Shown: positions 1 to 6,013 of the stretch, piece after piece
Position numbering within the stretch: the first letter of the stretch is position 1
How the letters are laid out: each line of letters opens with the position of its first letter
From: Eubacterium sp.
Lineage (GTDB): Bacteria > Bacillota > Clostridia > Lachnospirales > Lachnospiraceae
Direction of reading: 5' to 3'
Assembly: GCA_024697885.1 (NCBI GenBank)
Contig: JAILSA010000071.1
Span: 1 to 7,235 of the forward strand
DNA: 7,235 bases
Position numbers and translations under genes: made by a program
The notes under the pieces: model-generated
Databases searched by the model: none
What the model saw: the letters and a program-made list of their open reading frames with translations, nothing else
Told to the model about the DNA's origin: nothing

Positions 1-3000
1 CCAATAAGACCAAGCTTCAGGCCACCATAAAGACCTTGAAGTCAGCTATTTCCGGCATGGAAAAACTAAAGACTGGCCTGGACAAGTTAGTGGCCCAGGA
101 GTCGGCTCTTCAGGCTCAGATTGATGCTCTAGGAGATGCGGCTCCAGCTGAATTAAAGACGGGACTAGCTACTGTACAGGCCCAGCTTGAGGTGATTCGC
201 AAAAACATTAAGGCCCAGGGTATGACAGAAGCCACTCTGGCCAGCAAGATTAAGGAATTAAAGACCAACCTCTCCACGGCCCAGGCCGGCTTGACGGAAC
301 TTGTTAAGCAGGAGAAGAAGCTTAAGAAGAATCAGAAAAAGATTACCAAGGCTCAGAAAAAAATCGCTGCAGGTTTAAAGAAAATGCAGGAGGCCAAGGA
401 AAAACTCCAGGCCGGCAAAATCACTACAGCAGAGGCTACAGAGGAACTCAGCAGACAGAAAATTCTGTCTGGAATCCAGCTCAGTGTGGCCCAGGCCAAG
501 TTAGACAGCGGTGAGAATGAGATTAAGAAAGCCAAGGCTACCCTAAAGGATACCAAGAAGTCCACCAAGGAAAATTCCGATTTGAGTAAGATTATTACCA
601 GGGAAATGGTAGAGGGAATTTTGAAGGCGGAGAACTTTGACATGCCATCTGGCTATGTAACAGAGGGAAGCGCTTCCTATCTGGTTCGCGTGGGAGACAA
701 GGTGGACAATGTAGACCACATTGGAGACCTGGTGATTTGCGATATGGGCATTGATGGCCTAGACCCAATTAAGCTCAGCGATGTGGCAGATGTGGCAGAG
801 TCTGATAACTCAGAGGATGTCTACACGGTAGTAGATGGAAATCCGGCAGTCCTGGTAACACTCCAGAAGCAGTCCGGTTATTCAACAGGAGATGTGACAG
901 GACAGTTAGAGGATAAATTAGAGGAGTTAGAGGAAAGATATACAGACTTCCACTCATCTATTATGATGAGCCAGGGAATTTACATTGACCTGGTAGTGGA
1001 TTCGGTTCTCCAGAACCTCTTAGTGGGAGGCGGTCTGGCCATCCTGATTCTTCTCTTCTTCCTGAGAGATTTAAGGCCTACTATTATTGTGGCCTGCTCC
1101 ATTCCACTCAGTGTGGTAGGAGCGGTTGTATGTATGTACTTTAGCGGCGTCACCCTAAACATTATCTCCCTGTCGGGTCTGGCCCTGGGAGTTGGAATGT
1201 TAGTGGATAACTCAGTCGTAGTAATTGAAAATGTATACCGAATGCGGTCGGAAGGAAAGTCTGTGGCCCAGGCGGCTGTGGACGGAGCCCGTCAGGTAGG
1301 TGGAGCTATTGTGGCATCCACCCTGACTACCGTCTGTGTATTTGCCCCAATCATCTTTACGGAGGGAGTAACCAAGCAGCTCTTTGTAGACCTGGCTCTG
1401 ACTTTAGCCTACACCTTGGGAGCCAGCCTTGTAATCGCCCTCTCTCTGGTGCCAGCCATGTCAGCAGGCCTTATGAAAAAGGACAAGAAGAGGGGAGAGG
1501 CCAAGTGGATTTTGGCCCTGCAAAAGGTCTACGGCAAGGTTTTGGCTGGAGCCCTGAAGATGAAGGTGGCAGTTCTTTTGGCTGCCGTAGTATTTTTGGT
1601 TCTCTTTGCCGCCCTGGCAATCAGAAATGGAACCTCTATGATGCCAGAGATGGAGAGTACCCAGATGACCATCACCCTGTCTGCGGAAAATAAGACAGAG
1701 GACGAATTAAAGACCCTCTCCAATTCTGCTATTGAAAAAATCAAGGAAGTCAGTGATGTGGAAAGCGTAGGAGCCTATACAGGTTCCGGCTCCGGAATGT
1801 CCATGCTTATGGGAGGAAGTTCCGATGACACTGTGACTATGTACCTGATTCTCAAGGAGGACAGAAACCTGTCCAACGAAGAAGTGACCAAGCAAATCCA
1901 GGACAAGACCAAGGACTTAGACTGTGAGCTAGAGATTAACAGCTCTGCTATGGATATGAGCTCCCTGACAGGTTCTGGTGTACAGATCAATATTAAGGGT
2001 AAGGATTTAGACAAGTTGACAAGCATTTCTCAGGATCTTATGAAGGTTCTTGAGGGAGTGGATGGCCTAGAGGAAATCACCAATGGTTTGGAGGACTCCG
2101 GCGAAGAGTTTAGAATTACCATTGACAAGGCAAAGGCTATGAAGTACGGCTTGACCGTGGCTCAGGTTTACCAGCAGCTCTATGCCAAATTAAAGGATGA
2201 GTCCTCGGCTACTACCCTGTCAACAGATACAGCGGATTTGGGAATTTTTGTCTCCAGCTCCGCTGACAAAAAACTTCAGAGAGCCGACCTTAAGAAGTTA
2301 AAAATAGAGTATACAGATACAAGTACTCAGAAGACAAAGAAGGTTAAGCTCAAAAAGATTGCAGACTTTGCCACAGTGGCATCTCCAGATACCATTCGCC
2401 GAAGCGGACAGATGCGCTATCTGACAGTGAGTGCAGGTATCAAGGAGGATTATGTGGTCAGCGATGTCAGTGCCAAGGTGACAGACCTTGTCAATAACTA
2501 CCAGTTGCCAGATGGCTACACCATTGAGTTTGACGGAGAAAACGAGGCCACACAGGAGTCCATGGAGCAGGTAATGCTTATGATGGCCCTGGGAATTGTG
2601 CTCATGTACCTGATTATGGTTGCCCAGTTCCAGTCTCTTTTGTCACCATTTATTATCCTCTTTACCGTACCACTGGCCTTTACTGGAGGCTTTATGGGAC
2701 TGTGGATGTCCGGCAGTGATGTCAGCGTAATTGCCATGATTGGATTTGTCATGCTGGCAGGTATCATTGTAAACAACGGTATCGTTTTGGTAGACTATAT
2801 CAACATCCTTCGCCGAGAGGGCATGGAAAAGAAAGAGGCTATTATTGAGGCGGGAACCACCAGACTTCGTCCAATCCTTATGACAGCCATCACCACCATT
2901 TTGGGTCTGGTACCAATGGTAGTGGGCAATCAGATGGGAGCAGACATGTCTCGCCCAATGGCTATTGTAACCATCGGCGGTCTGATTTACGGAACCCTTT

Positions 3001-3074
3001 TGACCCTCTTAGTGGTACCATGTATCTACGACCTTTTGAATCGAAGAAAAATCAAAAAAGTTGATGTAGAGTAA
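1..3074 (+). CDS. RND-superfamily (HAE1/AcrB-like) efflux permease, 5'-truncated by window edge
   Basis: Inner-membrane proton-coupled exporter of the RND superfamily. The frame is open to base 1 with no stop, so the TTG at 36 is not the real start; numbering below counts from it. Residues ~1-180 are a Lys/Glu/Ala/Gln-rich coiled coil inserted in the first porter domain. From ~186 the porter fold resumes (ITREMVEGILKAENFDMPSG matches AcrB's LTPDDVINAIKAQN region). TM2 to TM6 span ~325-478, TM7 ~511-530, a second porter region follows, and TM8 to TM12 span ~846-1000. TM4 carries the family signature LVDNSVVVIENVYR (D391, N392) and TM10 carries VNNGIVLVDYI (N913, N914). TM1 and the first part of the porter domain lie upstream. 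AcrB has DD in TM4 and Lys in TM10, so this protein belongs to the variant DN/NN subgroup. The substrate cannot be inferred. No partner gene follows; a strong terminator ends the transcript, so any adaptor would have to be upstream or absent. Confidence 0.5.
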   Translation, partial: NKTKLQATIKTLKSAISGMEKLKTGLDKLVAQESALQAQIDALGDAAPAELKTGLATVQAQLEVIRKNIKAQGMTEATLASKIKELKTNLSTAQAGLTELVKQEKKLKKNQKKITKAQKKIAAGLKKMQEAKEKLQAGKITTAEATEELSRQKILSGIQLSVAQAKLDSGENEIKKAKATLKDTKKSTKENSDLSKIITREMVEGILKAENFDMPSGYVTEGSASYLVRVGDKVDNVDHIGDLVICDMGIDGLDPIKLSDVADVAESDNSEDVYTVVDGNPAVLVTLQKQSGYSTGDVTGQLEDKLEELEERYTDFHSSIMMSQGIYIDLVVDSVLQNLLVGGGLAILILLFFLRDLRPTIIVACSIPLSVVGAVVCMYFSGVTLNIISLSGLALGVGMLVDNSVVVIENVYRMRSEGKSVAQAAVDGARQVGGAIVASTLTTVCVFAPIIFTEGVTKQLFVDLALTLAYTLGASLVIALSLVPAMSAGLMKKDKKRGEAKWILALQKVYGKVLAGALKMKVAVLLAAVVFLVLFAALAIRNGTSMMPEMESTQMTITLSAENKTEDELKTLSNSAIEKIKEVSDVESVGAYTGSGSGMSMLMGGSSDDTVTMYLILKEDRNLSNEEVTKQIQDKTKDLDCELEINSSAMDMSSLTGSGVQINIKGKDLDKLTSISQDLMKVLEGVDGLEEITNGLEDSGEEFRITIDKAKAMKYGLTVAQVYQQLYAKLKDESSATTLSTDTADLGIFVSSSADKKLQRADLKKLKIEYTDTSTQKTKKVKLKKIADFATVASPDTIRRSGQMRYLTVSAGIKEDYVVSDVSAKVTDLVNNYQLPDGYTIEFDGENEATQESMEQVMLMMALGIVLMYLIMVAQFQSLLSPFIILFTVPLAFTGGFMGLWMSGSDVSVIAMIGFVMLAGIIVNNGIVLVDYINILRREGMEKKEAIIEAGTTRLRPILMTAITTILGLVPMVVGNQMGADMSRPMAIVTIGGLIYGTLLTLLVVPCIYDLLNRRKIKKVDVE

Positions 3075-3095
3075 AAAATATATGACTTAAAATGA

Positions 3096-3129
3096 GCCGC
3101 TTCCCAGAAGATCTGGGAGGCGGTTTTTT
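3096..3129 (+). terminator. Rho-independent terminator after the RND gene
   Basis: A 12-bp stem CCGCTTCCCAGA / TCTGGGAGGCGG (one G-U pair) closes a 3-nt AGA loop and is followed directly by six T. It starts 22 nt after the RND stop codon. It separates the exporter from the downstream transcription unit. Confidence 0.5.
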
Positions 3130-3148
3130 GACCCCCAGTGGCCGGAAC

Positions 3149-3210
3149 TAGTAGGTAAAGTCCCGCGGCGCGGGACTTCGTACGAACCAGCTCCTATGAC
3201 TAATCTACTA
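3149..3210. repeat. Palindromic intergenic element: GC-rich hairpin plus overlapping 10-bp palindrome
   Basis: A perfect 9-bp stem AAGTCCCGC (3158-3166) / GCGGGACTT (3170-3178) closes a GGC loop. Its right arm runs into the perfect palindrome TTCGTACGAA (3177-3186). A weaker outer pairing TAGTAG (3149-3154) / CTACTA (3205-3210) could enclose both. No T-tract follows on either strand, so it is not an intrinsic terminator. The stem is GC-rich compared with the flanks. This could be a REP-like or MITE-like dispersed palindrome, a structured RNA or a protein-binding site; one copy in one window cannot decide. The hairpin is directly visible, but its role is unknown. Confidence 0.5.
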
Positions 3211-3235
3211 TTCAAACTCGCCCCCTGTCCAACCA

Positions 3236-3313
3236 TTGAAAAAAAGTGGAAAATAGAGTATACTGATAGAATATAAATTTGCAGGACACCGGTCCTACAG
3301 GAGGAAAATTTTC
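3236..3313 (+). promoter_or_regulatory. Sigma-A-type promoter and leader of the 3314-7235 transcription unit
   Basis: The -35 box TTGAAA (3236-3241) is separated by exactly 17 bp from the -10 box TATACT (3259-3264), which predicts transcription start near 3270. The ~43-nt leader contains a small hairpin AGGAC (3283-3287) / GTCCT (3292-3296) just before the Shine-Dalgarno AGGAGG (3299-3304), which lies 9 nt from the ATG at 3314. This is the only convincing promoter in the window and probably drives all five downstream genes. Confidence 0.5.
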
Positions 3314-3871
3314 ATGGTAATCGAAAAATGTAATCAGGGATACCTAAAAAATAGAAGGATGATATCATGTATCTGGCTTTTGGTTTGGATCGTGGTAGGT
3401 CTTGCTATTTTTTTCATTGGATATTATATCAGTCACAAGACCAAGGCCAATATTTTTACGGTTATGGCCATTCTTATGGTCTTGCCGGCGGCAAAAAGGG
3501 TGGTGAACCTGGTGGCCCTGGCGGGGAAAAAAGGCGTGTCAAAGGAGAGATATGAGGCTGTGGCCCAGGGGGCAGCAGGGGCAGAGATTCTCTGCGAGTA
3601 TGTGTTTTCCTCCACAGACAAGATTATGCATTTGGACTTTGTCCTGATTCGCAACGAAATGGTTTTAGCAGTACTTTCTAAGTCCCGTCAGGATGTGGCC
3701 TACATGAAGAAGTATTTGACAGACACAGTGACAGAGGCCGTGGATTACAAGGTTAAGTTCTTTGATGACGACAAGGAATTGTTGGATTTTATGAAAAAAG
3801 CAGAGACCAGGGAGACCAATCCCAAGAAGGACCAACATCTAAAGCAGGTCCTGAGAGTTTTGGCGGTGTAG
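3314..3871 (+). CDS. Two-TM membrane protein of unknown function
   Basis: This 185-residue protein is not one I recognise by name. Residues ~16-40 (tryptophan and isoleucine rich) and ~46-66 form two hydrophobic segments separated by a short basic turn (SHKTKAN). The rest, ~70-185, is hydrophilic, with several Lys/Asp/Glu patches (for example FFDDDKELLDFMKK), and is probably a soluble cytoplasmic domain; the basic N-terminus (KCNQGYLKNRR) also suggests an N-in, C-in hairpin. No catalytic motif is apparent and there is no cleavable signal peptide. The ATG at 3314 is chosen because of its strong AGGAGG; an internal ATG at residue 16 lacks a good site. It is the first gene after the promoter, and its stop is 3 nt before the pseudouridine synthase start, which suggests translational coupling. 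Existence as a gene is well supported; function is open. Confidence 0.5.
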   Translation: MVIEKCNQGYLKNRRMISCIWLLVWIVVGLAIFFIGYYISHKTKANIFTVMAILMVLPAAKRVVNLVALAGKKGVSKERYEAVAQGAAGAEILCEYVFSSTDKIMHLDFVLIRNEMVLAVLSKSRQDVAYMKKYLTDTVTEAVDYKVKFFDDDKELLDFMKKAETRETNPKKDQHLKQVLRVLAV

Positions 3872-3874
3872 CCT

Positions 3875-4822
3875 ATGAGAGAACTTAGAGTATCGGGAGC
3901 AGACAGCGGCCAGCGACTGGATAAGTTTCTCAAGAAATATTTGAGAGAGGCCAGCGGTGGTTTTATCTACAAGATGCTCCGAAAGAAAAATATAAAACTA
4001 AATGGCAAGCGGGCAGAGGGCAAGGAAATCCTGTCGCCAGAAGATCTGGTGACCCTCTATTTGGCAGAGGAGACTATAGACAAGTTCAGGGGCGATACGA
4101 CAAGAGTAGAATTGCCTAAAATGTCCTTGGATGTGGTTTATGAGGACCAGCACATCCTGCTGATTAATAAGCCTGTGGGGATTTTGTCGCAGAGCGCGAA
4201 AAAAAGCGACACTACACTTGTAGAATATACCCTTTCTTACCTGCAGGACAAGGGAGACTGGAACCCTGCTATGAACTACCGGCCGGGCCTGTGTAACCGC
4301 CTGGACCGAAATACCAGTGGCCTGATTATAGGGGCCAAGACCCTGCAGGGGGCCCAGGCCATGGCGGAGCTTCTAAAGAATCGAAGCTTAGACAAATACT
4401 ACCTGACGATTGTGTCAGGCGTAGTAAAAGAGAGCCAGAGGGTCCAGGGCTTTTTGGTAAAAGATGAAAAGACCAACCGGGTTGAGATTTTTTCCCACGG
4501 CCAGGACCTGCCCCAGGGGCAGAAGATTGAGACGGAGTACATCCCCCTGGCCAACAACGGCGGTTACACCCTCCTGCGGGTCAAGCTGATTACGGGAAAG
4601 ACCCACCAGATTCGCGCCCACCTGGCCAGTCTTGGTCATCCGGTGATCGGGGATAGCAAGTATGGAGGAGAGAAGATTTATGGTCTCAGACACCAGCTTT
4701 TGCACTCCTATGAGCTGACCTTTCCAGCCATGGAGGGAGACCTAAAATCCCTTAGTGAGAAAACTTTTCGGGCAAAAGTGCCGAAAGAGTTTGCAAAGAT
4801 AGAATCAAAAATGAGATTATAG
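3875..4822 (+). CDS. RluA-family pseudouridine synthase (S4 domain plus catalytic domain)
   Basis: This enzyme converts specific uridines in structured RNA, usually 23S rRNA and in some members tRNA, to pseudouridine in the cytoplasm. An S4 RNA-binding domain occupies ~12-60 (RLDKFLKKYL, with KNIKLNGKR). The RluA catalytic domain spans ~85-310. It has INKPVGILSQS, the catalytic loop NRLDRNTSGLIIGAKT with the presumed nucleophile Asp144, and TGKTHQIRAHLASLGHPVIGDSKYGG from 240. The usual His before RLD is Asn here. The length of 315 residues is normal for RluC/RluD-type members. The target uridine cannot be assigned from sequence alone, so no gene symbol is given. The start lies 3 nt after the preceding stop with only a weak GGCGGTG ribosome site inside the upstream gene, so expression probably depends on coupling to that gene. 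Confidence 0.5.
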   Translation: MRELRVSGADSGQRLDKFLKKYLREASGGFIYKMLRKKNIKLNGKRAEGKEILSPEDLVTLYLAEETIDKFRGDTTRVELPKMSLDVVYEDQHILLINKPVGILSQSAKKSDTTLVEYTLSYLQDKGDWNPAMNYRPGLCNRLDRNTSGLIIGAKTLQGAQAMAELLKNRSLDKYYLTIVSGVVKESQRVQGFLVKDEKTNRVEIFSHGQDLPQGQKIETEYIPLANNGGYTLLRVKLITGKTHQIRAHLASLGHPVIGDSKYGGEKIYGLRHQLLHSYELTFPAMEGDLKSLSEKTFRAKVPKEFAKIESKMRL

Positions 4823-4831
4823 ATAGTATGT

Positions 4832-4836
4832 GGAGG
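4832..4836 (+). promoter_or_regulatory. Ribosome binding site that fixes the DJ-1-family start
   Basis: GGAGG lies 8 nt before the ATG at 4845. The alternative in-frame GTG at 4830 overlaps this site and has no ribosome site of its own, so the protein starts MKKALML at 4845. Confidence 0.5.
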
Positions 4837-4844
4837 TTTTATTT

Positions 4845-5402
4845 ATGAAAAAAGCACTTATGTTATTTGCTCAGGGCTACGAGACGGTCGAGGCCCTGAT
4901 GGTAGTTGACCTTTTGCGCCGAGGTGGCGTGGAACTTGATATGGTATCTATTACAGAAGAGGAATTTGTGGCCAGCGCCCAGGGAGTCAATATTCAGATG
5001 GACATGACTCTGGGAGAGGTGGACCCTATGGAATACGATGCCGTGATTTTGCCAGGAGGAATGCCGGGCACCAACCACCTAAAGGAGAGCGCGGCTGTAG
5101 AGAAGTTAGTCCTTGCCATGAATGAAGCGGGCAAAATTGTATCTGCCATCTGTGCGGCGCCGGGAGTCCTTGGCAAGTACGGCTTGCTTCAGGGCAAGAA
5201 GGCTTGTTCCTATCCGGACCACGAGGTCTACCTAGAGGGGGCCAAGGTGGTAAGGGAGCCAGTGGCTATTGACGGCAATATCATTACCAGCCGGGGCCTG
5301 GGAACTGCCATGGAGTTTGGCTTTGCCCTCTTGACTGCCCTGGAGGGGCAGCCAGTGACAGACCAGGTAAAGGAAGCTATCATTTATCAGGAACTGAAGT
5401 AA
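4845..5402 (+). CDS. DJ-1/PfpI-family protein (DJ-1 glyoxalase/deglycase-like)
   Basis: This 185-residue protein is from the DJ-1/ThiJ/PfpI family, whose members act as glyoxalase III-like or protein and nucleotide repair enzymes against methylglyoxal, or as oxidative-stress proteins; the exact activity here is unproven. The sequence shows the flavodoxin-like fold order: an N-terminal strand ALMLFAQGYETVEA with Glu16 in the position of DJ-1 Glu18, the PGGMPG loop at 70-75, and the nucleophile elbow SAICAAPGVLG with Cys103. These are followed by YPDHE (His126) and the C-terminal DGNIITSRGLGTAMEFGFALL. It is cytoplasmic, with no signal peptide. It lies 22 nt after the pseudouridine synthase. 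The start at 4845 is preferred over GTG 4830 (see the ribosome site entry). The last five codons plus the stop are duplicated in tandem just downstream. Family assignment is confident; the reaction is less certain. Confidence 0.5.
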   Translation: MKKALMLFAQGYETVEALMVVDLLRRGGVELDMVSITEEEFVASAQGVNIQMDMTLGEVDPMEYDAVILPGGMPGTNHLKESAAVEKLVLAMNEAGKIVSAICAAPGVLGKYGLLQGKKACSYPDHEVYLEGAKVVREPVAIDGNIITSRGLGTAMEFGFALLTALEGQPVTDQVKEAIIYQELK

Positions 5403-5426
5403 TTATATCAGGAACTAAAGTAATTA
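5385..5426 (+). repeat. Tandem duplication, 2 x 21 bp, across the DJ-1-family stop codon
   Basis: Unit 1 (5385-5405) and unit 2 (5406-5426) differ at one base (G5396 versus A5417). Each unit encodes YQELK plus TAA in the same frame, because 21 is a multiple of three, and the difference is a synonymous Leu change (CTG/CTA). The second copy therefore places a spare in-frame stop (5421-5423) behind the first (5400-5402). Replication slippage is the likely origin. It lies immediately before the recU ribosome site. Confidence 0.5.
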
Positions 5427-5438
5427 CAGGAGGCGGCC

Positions 5439-5972
5439 ATGGGAACATGGAATTCCAGAGGCCTGCGAGGTTCTCTCCTGGAGGAGTTAATAAATCTCAC
5501 CAACGAGAAGTACCGCAGCCAGGGACTGGCCCTGATCCAAAAGGTGCCAACCCCCATAAAACCCATCAAAATCGACCAGGCTACCAGGCACATTACCCTG
5601 GCCTATTTTGATCAAAAAAGTACGGTGGACTACATGGGAGTAATACAGGGGATTCCTGTTTGCTTCGATGCCAAGGAGTGCGCCAAGGAGACTTTTCCCC
5701 TGGCCAACATTCACGCCCACCAGTTCCAGTTCATGAAGGAATACGAAGACCAGGAGGGCCTGTCCTTTTTGATTATATTTTTTAAGTCCAGGGACCTGTA
5801 TATGTATCTTCCCTTTGCCAAACTGGAGGAATTTTGGCAGAGGATGGAAGAGGGAGGTCCCAAGAATTTTAAGCTGGAGGAATTGGACCCGGCTTATGAG
5901 ATTTCTCCCTATGGAGGAACCTTTTTGCACTATTTAGAGCAGGTGCAAATGGACATAGAAAGTCGGGAGTAA
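5439..5972 (+). CDS. recU: Holliday junction resolvase RecU
   Basis: RecU cleaves four-way DNA junctions during homologous recombination and chromosome segregation, replacing RuvC in many Firmicutes. The 177-residue protein shows the family landmarks: an N-terminal NSRGLRGSLLEELINLTNEKY helix, the stalk motif IQKVPTPIKP (Q34 to P39), the nuclease core with STVDYMGV (Asp64), and CFDAKE (Asp77, Lys79, Glu80) forming the metal site. NIHAHQFQFM (His94-Gln95) and the FLIIFFKSRDLYMYLPF strand pair follow. No key residue is missing and the length is close to normal or slightly short. AGGAGG (5428-5433) lies 5 nt before the ATG. The gene sits between a DJ-1-family gene and fructose-bisphosphatase, not beside a class A penicillin-binding protein gene as in Bacillus subtilis; part of that neighbourhood could lie outside the window. 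Confidence 0.5.
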   Translation: MGTWNSRGLRGSLLEELINLTNEKYRSQGLALIQKVPTPIKPIKIDQATRHITLAYFDQKSTVDYMGVIQGIPVCFDAKECAKETFPLANIHAHQFQFMKEYEDQEGLSFLIIFFKSRDLYMYLPFAKLEEFWQRMEEGGPKNFKLEELDPAYEISPYGGTFLHYLEQVQMDIESRE

Positions 5973-6013
5973 AAATGTGCCGAGCGTATAAATAAGAGAA
6001 ACGAGGGCTATTT

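Noticed and set aside
36..38. TTG as the start of the RND gene
   Set aside because: The frame stays open to base 1, no ribosome site precedes it, and an RND permease must have TM1 and more porter sequence upstream.
3158..3178. GC-rich hairpin as a second or bidirectional terminator
   Set aside because: No T-run follows the stem on either strand, and no convergent gene needs termination here.
4760..4792. Inverted repeat TTTCGG ... CCGAAA near the end of the pseudouridine synthase gene
   Set aside because: It is inside the coding sequence, only 6 bp with a 9-nt loop and no T-tract, so it is neither a terminator nor a credible regulatory hairpin.
4830..4844. GTG at 4830 as the start of the DJ-1-family protein
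   Set aside because: The extra five codons overlap the GGAGG that serves the ATG at 4845, and family members begin at the KKALML strand.
5487..5930. 147-residue open frame on the minus strand
   Set aside because: It is the complement of recU coding sequence with no recognisable protein features.
5964..6000. TATAAAT before fbp as an internal -10 box
   Set aside because: The expected -35 position (5964-5969) reads CGGGAG, which is far from consensus, so it is not called as a promoter.
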